From positions 1 to 8,813 of the forward strand of contig JAFUPO010000216.1 in the NCBI GenBank assembly GCA_017481185.1: 8,813 bases of DNA. The letters run 5' to 3'. The stretch's first letter is position 1. Every line of letters begins with the position of its first letter. Source of the DNA: Clostridia bacterium (GTDB lineage Bacteria; Bacillota_A; Clostridia; Christensenellales; Aristaeellaceae). Under the pieces are notes generated by a model. The model saw only the letters and a list, made by a program, of their open reading frames with translations. It was not told the origin of the DNA and made no database searches. Below are positions 1 to 6,891 of this stretch, one piece after another. The translations under genes and the position numbers were made by a program.

Positions 1-233
1 TCAACCTCTTTGTTTGAGCGCGCTCGCGCTGTTAAAAACACAACGGCGCGATCCAGGGCATGGCGATATTGACGAATCATTAGCCAATTATCATACTCTG
101 CTAGCTCAATCTCATCGCCTTCCTGCAAAGGACGCTCACGAAAGAGGCTGATCGGCACCATGATCGTTGTCTCGTCATTAACAACAACGCGCATTTTTCC
201 TCGCTGCTTTTCAACCTGCGTAATCAGATCCAT
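1..233 (-). CDS. recX: Regulatory protein RecX, N-terminal part (runs off the left edge)
   Basis: RecX binds RecA filaments and modulates recombination and the SOS response in the cytoplasm. The visible 77 codons start at ATG 233-231 and read MDLITQVEKQRGKMRVVVND, then a segment with PISLFRERPLQEGDEIEL, then ALDRAVVFLTARARSNKEV. This is the family layout: a short N-terminal beta-region with a basic strand, an 'L.eGdei' turn, then the first three-helix repeat with its 'A...a..fL..R.RS.kEv' signature. The C-terminal repeats are outside the window. A G6 run at 245-240 lies 6 bases before the ATG and can serve as RBS. An in-frame TAA at 257-255 limits any upstream extension, and no other ATG lies between. 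The start overlaps the upstream hydrolase gene by 10 bases (ATGGATCTGA), suggesting translational coupling. The family call rests on the N-terminal pattern only. Confidence 0.8.
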   Translation of the reverse strand, partial: MDLITQVEKQRGKMRVVVNDETTIMVPISLFRERPLQEGDEIELAEYDNWLMIRQYRHALDRAVVFLTARARSNKEV

Positions 234-1354
234 CGGCAGCCCCCCAGAAATAAGTTAAGAACATCTAGATTGGTGCGCCCTAACCGCCCCATGCGGCTTT
301 CATCCGCCCCTCCGTTAAGCGAAACGATCCAATTGCCGTTTTGAGGGTCCCAGAAAGCGCCTTGAACAGCGCCATAGGCAAACCCCTGATGGCCATAAAA
401 CAACTGTCCGCGAGGGTTCTGAACGCAAAATACACCCATTCCAAAGCCACACGAATATTTTCCGAAATTCTGAATGGTGGCAGGGGTAACCATTTGCTGG
501 TATGATCTGCTTGTAAGGATTCCTTTGCCGCTAGATGCCAATAGCGAGAGCAATTTACCAAGCCCATCGGCGGTGGTGAACAAGCCGCCGGCGGCCAGCC
601 CATAATGCGCAGAGGGATCAGCACAGCCAAGGGGGCGGGCACTTGCGATGCGCCGAGAAGCGTCCAATTGATAGCCTCGTCTTGGAGGAAACAGGCGCTT
701 GCAGGAGGTTAGCTCATCTGCTTTGGGTAAAAGTGCCAAATCATAGGTTGCCGCCATCCCAAGCGGGGCAAAAAGATGCTGCTGCATCCATTGCTGAAGG
801 CACTCGCCGCTGGCTTCTTCCATCAAGGATCCTACCAGGCCGAAACCTAAATTGCTGTATTGAAAATGGCTGCCCGGCCTGTGACCGCTAGAATACTCGT
901 CTGCATTGAACCATTGCTCTAGCGCAAGCCGTTGGGCAACAGCCTTATCGTATCCAACACCGTCAATGATACCTGAGGTATGGGTTAAAAGATGCCTGAG
1001 CGTAACCTGCGGCGGTAAGGGTAGATTTGAATAGTCAAGGATAGGCTCGTCCAATTTTAGCAATCCAAGATCAACCATTTTGAGAGCGCCTACGGCAGTT
1101 ACCATTTTAGCAATTGACGCAACATGATACCATACATTTTCGGCAGGCACATTAAAGCATCCTGTTCTTAGGGAGTGGATCTCTGGGTCTTGCGTGCGCC
1201 AAAGGAAAGTGCCCGCCTGAATGTGCCGCCGGTTGATGAGGGAGAGATGCTCGCTCGCAGGGTTTCCCTCTACCCTTCGGCCTCTGTTGTGAACAGGCCT
1301 AAGGCAAATCATGGCACTTTTATAAACTGCGTTTTTCCAGCCAATAGAGGGCAT
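224..1354 (-). CDS. Serine beta-lactamase-like hydrolase (class C / penicillin-binding-protein-like fold)
   Basis: A 376-residue protein of the broad beta-lactamase / D-alanyl-D-alanine carboxypeptidase-like serine hydrolase family. Visible motifs are S80-I-A-K83 (nucleophile and general base, in VASIAKMVTAVGAL), HTSG at 125-128, Y166-S-N168, the AAGGLFTTADGL segment around 254-265, and H322-Q-G324 in the place of the KTG triad. The HxG form is common in the esterase/peptidase-like branch, so true beta-lactamase activity should not be assumed. Substrate unknown. I see no convincing N-terminal signal peptide or membrane anchor: the first 30 residues are mixed and basic, which is unusual for a cell-wall-directed enzyme. 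The start is fixed by AAGGAG at 1365-1360, five bases before the ATG. That RBS lies in the last Lys-Glu codons of pncB, whose TAA ends two bases upstream. The gene ends in TGA inside recX. Family sure, function not. Confidence 0.88.
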   Translation of the reverse strand: MPSIGWKNAVYKSAMICLRPVHNRGRRVEGNPASEHLSLINRRHIQAGTFLWRTQDPEIHSLRTGCFNVPAENVWYHVASIAKMVTAVGALKMVDLGLLKLDEPILDYSNLPLPPQVTLRHLLTHTSGIIDGVGYDKAVAQRLALEQWFNADEYSSGHRPGSHFQYSNLGFGLVGSLMEEASGECLQQWMQQHLFAPLGMAATYDLALLPKADELTSCKRLFPPRRGYQLDASRRIASARPLGCADPSAHYGLAAGGLFTTADGLGKLLSLLASSGKGILTSRSYQQMVTPATIQNFGKYSCGFGMGVFCVQNPRGQLFYGHQGFAYGAVQGAFWDPQNGNWIVSLNGGADESRMGRLGRTNLDVLNLFLGGCRWI

Positions 1355-1356
1355 AT

Positions 1357-2796
1357 TTACTCCTTGTTTTCTGAGTAGGTTGCCAAAAGGGACTGCTTGA
1401 GATCATACAGCGCCTTGCTCAGATCCACCTTATAGCGATGCGGACGGTTCAGCCGCTTATACTCGCTCCAGAAGGAATCAATCTCTCCGGCCGCATACTT
1501 TTGAATATCCTTTAATTCAGGCAATGAATAAACTTGGCGACCGTCGCGGAAAACAGGAATCAACAACTTGCGCATGATGTAATCAGTCAACGTCATGGAT
1601 TTCCAGGTGTTCTCTGGATCAAAGATGGTAAGCGGCTGGGAAGGATCGTAAACTTCATCCTCTAAAGCGATCAGGTCAGCAACTGCCTTGTGGTGTTCGC
1701 TATCGTAAAGACGATATAGGGTCTTTTTGCCTGGATTCGTAACCTTGGCAGGGTTTTCTGAGATTTTGATACGGGGGTAAACTACGCCGTCTATTTCTTC
1801 GGCAGCCAGTTTGTATACGCCGCCCAAGGCGGGATTGCTTTTACTGGTGATCAACTTAGTTCCCACGCCCCACACGTCAATGGCAGCTCCCTGGGCCTTC
1901 AGGTCCCAGATAATTTCTTCATCAAGGTCGCTGCTGGCAAAGATCTTCGCATTGGGGAAACCAGCTTCGTTCAGCATTTTGCGGGCGCATTGGCTCAGGT
2001 ATGCCATATCGCCGCTGTCAAGGCGAATCCCCACAGGCTCGTAACCCTTTTGACGCAATTCGTTAAAAACGGTAATGGCGTTGGGCACGCCGCTCTTAAG
2101 GGTATCATAGGTATCCACCAGCAGCATACAGCTATCCGGAAAAGTATCTGCATAAGCGCGAAAGGCTTCCAGCTCCGAAGAAAAGGACATGACCCAGCTG
2201 TGGGCATGCGTTCCCTTGATCGGGATGCCAAACAGCTGCCCGGTCAGCACATTACTGGTGGCATCGCAGCCGCCGATAATGGCGGCGCGTGCACCATAGA
2301 TGCCAGCGTCAGGCCCCTGAGCACGGCGCAGGCCGAACTCCAAAACACTGTCGCCCTGGGCTGCCTGACATACTCGAGCAGCCTTGGTTGCGATAAGCGT
2401 TTGATGGTTAATGATGTTGAGCAGCGCCGTTTCAACCAACTGGGCTTCCATAATAGGAGCGGTAACCCGCAAAATGGGTTCGCTGGGAAAAACGATTGTT
2501 CCCTCAGGCACAGCATCGATGTCGCCCGTAAAGCGAAAACTGCTCAGCATCTGGAGAAAGCCCTCGTCAAACAGGTTAAGTGAGCGCAGATAGCTCAAAT
2601 CGTCTTCGCAAAAACGCAGATTGTTAATATATTCCACAGCCTGCTCAAGCCCCGCGGCAACTGCATGAGCAGTTGTATCATCCTGCTTGCGGTAGAACAG
2701 ATCAAAAACAGCGCGATTGGTTTTCATGCCGTGCTTCCAATAGCCGTACATCATGGTCAGTTGGTACAGATCGGTCATCATCGTTAAGTTCCGCAT
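1357..2796 (-). CDS. pncB: Nicotinate phosphoribosyltransferase
   Basis: Cytoplasmic enzyme of the Preiss-Handler NAD salvage route: nicotinate + PRPP + ATP to nicotinate mononucleotide, ADP, Pi and PPi. At 479 residues it fits the longer bacterial/human-like branch. Visible motifs: N-terminal TDLYQLTM (8-15), FDLFYRK (31-37), FPSEPILRV (103-111), EFGLRRAQGPDAG (153-165), GTHAHSW (195-201; by family alignment H199 is the histidine phosphorylated by ATP), LVDTYDTLKSG (226-236), IRLDSGD (257-263), FASSDLDE (286-293) and WGVGTKLITS (309-318) in the PRPP/nucleotide-binding barrel. No truncation or missing key residue seen. AAGGAGG at 2810-2804 lies 7 bases before ATG 2796 and decides that start over the internal Met-Met at residues 6-7. 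It overlaps the end of lgt by 13 bases and its own last codons supply the RBS of the next gene, so it is very likely translated from the lgt transcript. Confidence 0.96.
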   Translation of the reverse strand: MRNLTMMTDLYQLTMMYGYWKHGMKTNRAVFDLFYRKQDDTTAHAVAAGLEQAVEYINNLRFCEDDLSYLRSLNLFDEGFLQMLSSFRFTGDIDAVPEGTIVFPSEPILRVTAPIMEAQLVETALLNIINHQTLIATKAARVCQAAQGDSVLEFGLRRAQGPDAGIYGARAAIIGGCDATSNVLTGQLFGIPIKGTHAHSWVMSFSSELEAFRAYADTFPDSCMLLVDTYDTLKSGVPNAITVFNELRQKGYEPVGIRLDSGDMAYLSQCARKMLNEAGFPNAKIFASSDLDEEIIWDLKAQGAAIDVWGVGTKLITSKSNPALGGVYKLAAEEIDGVVYPRIKISENPAKVTNPGKKTLYRLYDSEHHKAVADLIALEDEVYDPSQPLTIFDPENTWKSMTLTDYIMRKLLIPVFRDGRQVYSLPELKDIQKYAAGEIDSFWSEYKRLNRPHRYKVDLSKALYDLKQSLLATYSENKE

Positions 2797-3908
2797 GGGG
2801 ATTCCTCCTTTAGTATTACAGTGGAAGGATAGAGTAAGTACCCAACAGCCGGGAAAGAGAGCCCGGCAATCGCCATCTGAATTGTTTTGAAGAGGAGCGG
2901 GTCAAAAGATGTTTCCTGCCACAAGGCGAGTATTTGAGCCACAGGGAGCAAAGCGCTTGCAATAAAAGCTGTAGGCCTTATCCCGATGGGGTGCGGGATC
3001 ACGATTAGGGCGATGAGGCCTGCCCAGGACGGGAGGGCTCTTAGCCGCCAGTCAAGGGAAGGTTGTGCGCTGAGCAGCAGGGCGGCAAGGCCTGTTATGC
3101 AGGGCAAGAAGTTAAGAATTAGCCTGGCTTTTAAAACAGCCCCTGAATTTTGCTTGAGACCGCGAGAAACGAAAAGGCAGCATACGTAGAGGCAAGCAGC
3201 TAAACTGAGCCATTGGGAAATGCGAACACCGCCTCCTGCATACAGGCTGTCCGTTCGCAAACCTTCGATGAACGCGCGTCCTGGCCCATAGAGGAGGATA
3301 TACCATAGCGCAACATCACCTTGACGGTAAACACGCTTGCGAATATACCAGAGGACAGCAAATACGCCCAGATCCCAAATGGATTCATAAAAGAAGGTTG
3401 CCAGATGCCAAGCATAGCCATCAGCATGGGGAATCAATACCCCGAAGGGAAAAAACTTCCAAGATGGATCAATGATAGCTTCGCCGTAAGCTTCCATGTT
3501 GAAGTAGTTACCCCAGCGCCCAATCCCTTGGGCAAGCGCAACAGTGGGCAGAACCATATCGGCCAACAGCGACAACGAAAGGCGCTTTTTTCTCGCGAAG
3601 AGGAACGCGGCAATACCCCCGCCTATGAGAGCGCCATAAATGGCGATGCCGCCCTCCCAAATGTAAAAAACGGACAAAGGCCTGGAGGCAAACCGCTCCC
3701 ACTCAAAAGCGACGTAATAGAGACGCGCGCCAACGATCCCGCCAGGGATAAGCCACAGGGCCAGATCAATAACCGTATCCTTAGGCAGCCTAAGCCGCGC
3801 TTCTTCCCTTGAACAAAGCCAGGTTGCCAGGATGATCGCGCACACGATCAACAAGCTGTACCAAGGAATTCCCAGAAGCGTTCTGCCGGGCGAAAGAGCG
3901 CCTATCAT
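2784..3908 (-). CDS. lgt: Prolipoprotein diacylglyceryl transferase with an extra hydrophobic C-terminal region
   Basis: Membrane enzyme that moves diacylglycerol from phosphatidylglycerol to the lipobox cysteine of prelipoproteins. The Lgt core spans roughly residues 12-250: IPWYSLL at 14-20, ARLYYVAFEW (61-70), IWEGGIAIYGALIGGG (83-98), the signature GRWGNYFNMEAYG (130-142), HLATFFYES (168-176) and GPGRAFIEGLRTDSL (208-222). By family alignment R131, N134, R211 and R218 match conserved active-site positions. Y91 stands where E. coli has the essential H103; from memory, Tyr is frequent there in Firmicutes. Core Lgts are normally about 260-290 residues. This one is 374, and residues about 260-374 hold roughly four more hydrophobic segments (near 262-281, 294-307, 312-330, 341-360) that I do not recognise. 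Start supported by AAAGGAGG at 3923-3916, 7 bases before the ATG. First gene of the lgt-pncB-hydrolase-recX operon, divergent from gpr. Confidence 0.95.
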   Translation of the reverse strand: MIGALSPGRTLLGIPWYSLLIVCAIILATWLCSREEARLRLPKDTVIDLALWLIPGGIVGARLYYVAFEWERFASRPLSVFYIWEGGIAIYGALIGGGIAAFLFARKKRLSLSLLADMVLPTVALAQGIGRWGNYFNMEAYGEAIIDPSWKFFPFGVLIPHADGYAWHLATFFYESIWDLGVFAVLWYIRKRVYRQGDVALWYILLYGPGRAFIEGLRTDSLYAGGGVRISQWLSLAACLYVCCLFVSRGLKQNSGAVLKARLILNFLPCITGLAALLLSAQPSLDWRLRALPSWAGLIALIVIPHPIGIRPTAFIASALLPVAQILALWQETSFDPLLFKTIQMAIAGLSFPAVGYLLYPSTVILKEESPCGT

Positions 3909-3934
3909 GGCATTGCCTCCTTTAATATTTCTTC

Positions 3935-3963
3935 ATTATATTCTTGCCGTAAAAGGATGTCAA
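3935..3963 (-). promoter_or_regulatory. Consensus sigma-A promoter of the lgt operon
   Basis: On the minus strand, TTGACA (3963-3958) is followed by a 17-base spacer and TATAAT (3940-3935). Both hexamers match the vegetative consensus perfectly and the spacing is optimal. Transcription should begin near 3928, leaving a leader of only about 20 bases that carries the AAAGGAGG RBS of lgt. No operator-like repeat is visible around it, suggesting strong, largely constitutive expression of the four-gene operon (inference). Confidence 0.85.
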
Positions 3964-4042
3964 GCATACGGTTTTCGTGAACAAGCGCATAAGCAACGGA
4001 AGGAAGCGCCAAGCTTTTATCGATGGAAAGGCAGGGATCAGG

Positions 4043-4966
4043 ATGCGCACCGTTCGTACAGATCTGGCAATGGAATCCTACTCCAGCAATCAGCACAACA
4101 CTCGCGGGGTCAGGATCAATACCCAGGAGGAGCAGGGAATAAAACAAACAACCGTTTATATCGATACCCTTGAAGCAGCTCAAAGGCTCATGAAGAGCTG
4201 CGGTGTATTTGTAACAATTCTCAGCGATCAACTTCCTCATGCAGATTGCGAAATGCAAAAGCGTATGGCATCCCAAATCAGCAGAACGCTCTGTAAACTT
4301 CTCCCCCAAGAGGGGGATGTGATGGTTATTGGCCTTGGTAATCGCCATGTAACGGCAGACGCGCTGGGAGCGAAGGTTGTTGAGGGAACCCTGGTAACCC
4401 GTCATCTCAAAGACAATGTAAATCATGAGCTTCTAGGAAGGCTGCGCGGTGTGTGCGCTGTTGCGCCAGGGGTACTTGGCGTAACAGGGATGGAAACGGC
4501 GGAAGTAGTTAAAGGCCTCGTGGAGCGGATACATCCGTGCGCTATAATTGCTATCGACGCCCTGGCTGCAATGGCCTGTGAACGCATCTGTACAACCATT
4601 CAGATTACCGACACAGGAATTAGCCCAGGCAGCGGCGTTGGTAATCATCGCTTGGGGCTGACCAAAGAAACGCTGGGGGTTCCTGTTATCGCCATCGGGG
4701 TACCTATGGTCGTTTATGCGGCAACGATTGCCAAAGATGCCCTTGCCATTCTCTCAGAAGAGATGTTGAAAGGCAGCGAACAGCATGAAGCAGTGCTGGA
4801 TGCGCTTTTCGACAGGCTCAATCGCGGGCAGATGGGAGAAATGATTGTAACGCCGCGCGAGATTGATGAACTGGTTCAGCACATTGCGCAAATCTTGGCA
4901 ATGGGCATTAATATGGCGCTCCAGCCTCGGCTGAACCCGGCTGAAATTCCAATGTTGATGCATTAA
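4043..4966 (+). CDS. gpr: Germination protease GPR (peptidase family A25)
   Basis: Spore protease that degrades small acid-soluble spore proteins during germination. It is made in the forespore as an inactive zymogen that cleaves itself. From ATG 4043 the product is 307 residues. Visible features: VRTDLAMES near the N-terminus, GLGNRHVTADALG (97-109), CAIIAIDALAA (166-176), the glycine-rich PGSGVGNHR (195-203) and VTPREIDELV (269-278). D106 and D172 are 66 residues apart, the same spacing as the two essential aspartates of the Bacillus megaterium enzyme (D127, D193, from memory). TD|LA resembles the Bacillus autoprocessing site, giving a propeptide of only 7 residues here. An in-frame GTG at 3977 would add a basic 22-residue extension and a 29-residue propeptide, but has no RBS at useful spacing. 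ATG 4043 has only a weak GGCAGGG. spoIIP follows after 52 bases with no terminator, the usual gpr-spoIIP pair. A sigma-G promoter is expected but not clear. Confidence 0.93.
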   Translation: MRTVRTDLAMESYSSNQHNTRGVRINTQEEQGIKQTTVYIDTLEAAQRLMKSCGVFVTILSDQLPHADCEMQKRMASQISRTLCKLLPQEGDVMVIGLGNRHVTADALGAKVVEGTLVTRHLKDNVNHELLGRLRGVCAVAPGVLGVTGMETAEVVKGLVERIHPCAIIAIDALAAMACERICTTIQITDTGISPGSGVGNHRLGLTKETLGVPVIAIGVPMVVYAATIAKDALAILSEEMLKGSEQHEAVLDALFDRLNRGQMGEMIVTPREIDELVQHIAQILAMGINMALQPRLNPAEIPMLMH

Positions 4967-5018
4967 TGAGGGAGCAATTGAATAGCTATGAGTAAACTAC
5001 TGGAGATGAGGTGGAGGT

Positions 5019-5930
5019 ATGTGTTTTCACTTTTTGCGCAGGGGCCAAGCGGCTTTACTAGCGGTGATTTATGGAGTGACGTGCGCGAGCGTCGGCATCT
5101 TGGTGGACAGGCTTATAGCTTATGCCCCTCAAACGTCGCCTGAGGCAGTAACGGTGATGGCTTTAGCGCAGACGCCCCAACCTTTGGAGCAAACTCCGGT
5201 GGTGCGCGAGATCGATTTGAACAGCAGGGGAGAGCAGGCGGCGCTTTCCATTGAGGTGATCCCCCAAACTCTGCAAAAAGGCTCGTTGGGGCGTATCCTG
5301 ATCTATCATACACATACCTACGAGGCCTATAAGCAGGTCGCGGAGGATCCTTATCAGGAAACTGAAAAGTGGCGCTCAAAAGACGAAGCGCACAACATGG
5401 TGCGAGTGGGAGAAGAACTATCGGCGCTGCTAACAGCCAAGGGGTATGAGGTGGTTCATGATAAGGGAGCCTATGAACCGCCTAACCTTTCAACCTCTTA
5501 CACCCGGTCGTTAAAAATGCTTGAGAAACGAGTTGCAAACGGTGAAACATACGATTTGTATATTGATCTGCATCGAGATGCTTACTCAGACTCCATGGCG
5601 AATCGCAATACAGTGCAGAACGGGCAACAGCAGCTGGCTAAGCTTATGATGCTGATCGGCAAGGGCGCTGGAGAAAGCTATGATTTAAAACCCGACTGGG
5701 AAAAGAACTACGCGATTGCCCAAACAATTACGGAGGAATTAAACAGCCAAATAGAGGGGTTGTGCAGAAATGTAAGCGTGAAAACAGGCCGATTTAATCA
5801 GCACATTGCGCCACGATGCATCCTGATTGAGGCGGGCAATAACGAAAACACACTGTCAGAGGTTCTGGCTTCTATGCCCTATTTGGCAGACGCTATCCAC
5901 GAAACTCTTTCGGCAATGCAAAGCGATTAA
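5019..5930 (+). CDS. spoIIP: Stage II sporulation protein P (SpoIIP), septal peptidoglycan hydrolase
   Basis: Membrane-anchored amidase/endopeptidase that, with SpoIID and SpoIIM, thins septal peptidoglycan and drives engulfment of the forespore. The 303-residue product has basic residues (R7, R8), then one hydrophobic anchor (about 11-35), a Pro/Gln/Thr-rich linker (about 36-62) and the catalytic domain from about 90 on. Motifs seen are ILIYHTHTYEAY (93-104, with H97 and H99), DLHRDA (183-188, H185), KTGRFNQH (255-262) and ILIEAGNNENTLSE (268-281, E271). These are the conserved histidines and glutamate expected of the zinc amidase fold. It is shorter than the Bacillus subtilis protein (about 400 residues), the missing part lying in the N-terminal/linker region. 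GAGGTG at 5008-5013, 5 bases before the ATG, supports this start. It follows gpr without a terminator and is probably expressed with it. Confidence 0.94.
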   Translation: MCFHFLRRGQAALLAVIYGVTCASVGILVDRLIAYAPQTSPEAVTVMALAQTPQPLEQTPVVREIDLNSRGEQAALSIEVIPQTLQKGSLGRILIYHTHTYEAYKQVAEDPYQETEKWRSKDEAHNMVRVGEELSALLTAKGYEVVHDKGAYEPPNLSTSYTRSLKMLEKRVANGETYDLYIDLHRDAYSDSMANRNTVQNGQQQLAKLMMLIGKGAGESYDLKPDWEKNYAIAQTITEELNSQIEGLCRNVSVKTGRFNQHIAPRCILIEAGNNENTLSEVLASMPYLADAIHETLSAMQSD

Positions 5931-5938
5931 CAGCCCTC

Positions 5939-5967
5939 TTGCCCAATCAAGTTAAAAACGCTATAAT
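5939..5967 (+). promoter_or_regulatory. Probable sigma-A promoter of murI
   Basis: TTGCCC (5939-5944), a 17-base spacer and a perfect TATAAT (5962-5967) lie in the gap after spoIIP. The predicted start point, near 5974, leaves about 25 bases to the murI ATG and includes its RBS. This would give murI vegetative expression independent of the sporulation genes before it. The -35 matches consensus only in its TTG half. Confidence 0.65.
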
Positions 5968-5984
5968 GGCTATACAAACGGTAC

Positions 5985-5993
5985 GGGGAGGGG
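5985..5993 (+). promoter_or_regulatory. RBS deciding the murI start
   Basis: GGGGAGGGG ends 5 bases before ATG 5999. The in-frame upstream candidates, TTG 5939 and ATG 5966, fall inside the promoter hexamers and would lie before the predicted transcript start, so ATG 5999 is preferred. Confidence 0.7.
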
Positions 5994-5998
5994 TTGAG

Positions 5999-6763
5999 AT
6001 GGCGAAAGCATCGTCGGCTCCAGTAGGAATCTTTGACAGCGGCGTAGGCGGTATCAGCGTATTGAAATGCGCGCGCCTTCTGCTGCCCCATGAACATTTC
6101 ATATATTACGGGGATACGCTTCATGCGCCTTATGGCACAAAGCCTCCTCACGAAGTGCTGGGATACGCGCGCCATGTGGTGGATCTGCTGCTTGCCCGCG
6201 GCGTTAAAGCCATTGTTATTGCGTGCAATACAGCAACAAGCGTGGCAGCTGCGCAGCTGCGCAGCCAGCTCGATTTACCTATTATCGGGATGGAGCCCGC
6301 CCTGAAGCCAGCTTCACAGCTCCGCCATGGCGGTCGCGTCCTTGTGCTGGCCACCCCCGTAACCCTAAGCCTGCCGAAGTTTCAACACCTGATGGAGCTT
6401 TACGGCCAGGGATGCGTTCCTGTTCAATGCCCGGGTTTGATGGATCTTGTAGAGCAGGGGTGTTTGTCAGGGCCCGAGGTGGAGGCGCTGTTACGCCAGC
6501 TCCTTGCGCCATACCAGCAGGAGGCCATCGATGCTGTGGTGCTTGGATGTACGCATTATGTTTTTTTGCGCAAAGCTGTTGAAAAGATGTTTCCGGGCGC
6601 TTGGGTGCTTGATGGAAATGAGGGAACGGTGCGCCAGCTTAAAAGGCGGCTTGAAGGAGAGCGTCTGTTGGCGGGGGCGGAGCATACGGGCGGCGTTGAG
6701 TTGCTTACATCCGGCGCCTCGGATACGGTGCTGCCATTGATGGAACGGCTGCTCGATAGTTAA
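5999..6763 (+). CDS. murI: Glutamate racemase
   Basis: Cofactor-independent cytoplasmic racemase that makes D-glutamate for the peptidoglycan stem peptide. The 254-residue length is normal. Motifs in order: GIFDSGVGGISVL (10-22, with D13 and S14), YYGDTLHAPYG (36-46), IACNTATS (74-81, catalytic C76), IGMEP (96-100), VLATPVT (116-122) and VLGCTHY (181-187, second catalytic C184 with H186), then FPGAWVLDGNEGTV (198-211). Both catalytic cysteines are present, so it should be active; related aspartate racemases share the fold, but the motif set fits MurI. It lies 68 bases after spoIIP with its own likely promoter and is followed by a hairpin terminator. Reads from the sporulation genes could also enter it, since no terminator separates them. 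Confidence 0.95.
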   Translation: MAKASSAPVGIFDSGVGGISVLKCARLLLPHEHFIYYGDTLHAPYGTKPPHEVLGYARHVVDLLLARGVKAIVIACNTATSVAAAQLRSQLDLPIIGMEPALKPASQLRHGGRVLVLATPVTLSLPKFQHLMELYGQGCVPVQCPGLMDLVEQGCLSGPEVEALLRQLLAPYQQEAIDAVVLGCTHYVFLRKAVEKMFPGAWVLDGNEGTVRQLKRRLEGERLLAGAEHTGGVELLTSGASDTVLPLMERLLDS

Positions 6764-6824
6764 AAATGCGCCATTTGGCCCTTGAACTGCCTTTAAACAC
6801 AAAAAAAGTGAAATTTTCATAGTC

Positions 6825-6865
6825 AAAAAGAAAGATTTGTTAAAAACAAGTCTTTTCTTTTTTTT
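6825..6865 (+). terminator. Rho-independent terminator after murI
   Basis: An AT-rich hairpin: left arm 6825-6841, loop 6842-6844, right arm 6845-6862, about 17 base pairs with one bulged base and one G-U pair, running into a T-rich stretch with eight Ts (6858-6865). Placed 62 bases after the murI stop. The arms are A-rich on the left and T-rich on the right, so the U-tract is partly in the stem, which is less typical than a GC-rich stem. It separates murI from the EF-G-like gene. Confidence 0.7.
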
Positions 6866-6872
6866 GCTTTTC

Positions 6873-6881
6873 TGTTAAAAT
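6873..6881 (+). promoter_or_regulatory. Possible extended -10 promoter element of the EF-G-like gene
   Basis: TGTTAAAAT fits an extended -10 (TGnTAnAAT type) directly after the terminator. The region 17 bases upstream is T-rich with no clear TTGACA. The leader to the ATG would be about 80 bases and would include the inverted repeat at 6892-6942. A TATAAT at 6942-6947 is too near the RBS to be the main promoter. Confidence 0.35.
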
Positions 6882-6891
6882 GTTATGCGTG

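Noticed and set aside
3934..3940. CATTATA on the plus strand as a sigma-G -10 for gpr
   Set aside because: It is the complement of the perfect lgt TATAAT element, and no matching -35 lies at correct spacing on the plus strand.
3905..4426. A 173-codon minus-strand frame opposite gpr
   Set aside because: It is antisense to conserved GPR motifs, has no family resemblance, and would read through the lgt promoter and RBS.
4988..5143. A 51-codon frame (ATG 4988) overlapping the start of spoIIP in another frame, with a hydrophobic beginning that could suggest a frameshifted spoIIP N-terminus
   Set aside because: ATG 5019 has a properly spaced GAGGTG and already gives a complete basic-plus-membrane anchor, so no frameshift is needed. 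The other frame shows no family similarity.
5939..5998. An upstream-extended murI starting at TTG 5939
   Set aside because: The added residues are encoded by the promoter itself, and glutamate racemases begin just before the GIFDSGVGG motif, as from ATG 5999.
6245..6260. A perfect 16-base palindrome, GCAGCTGCGCAGCTGC, inside murI
   Set aside because: It is explained by the codons for Ala-Ala-Gln-Leu-Arg in a conserved part of the protein, occurs once, and is not at a regulatory position.
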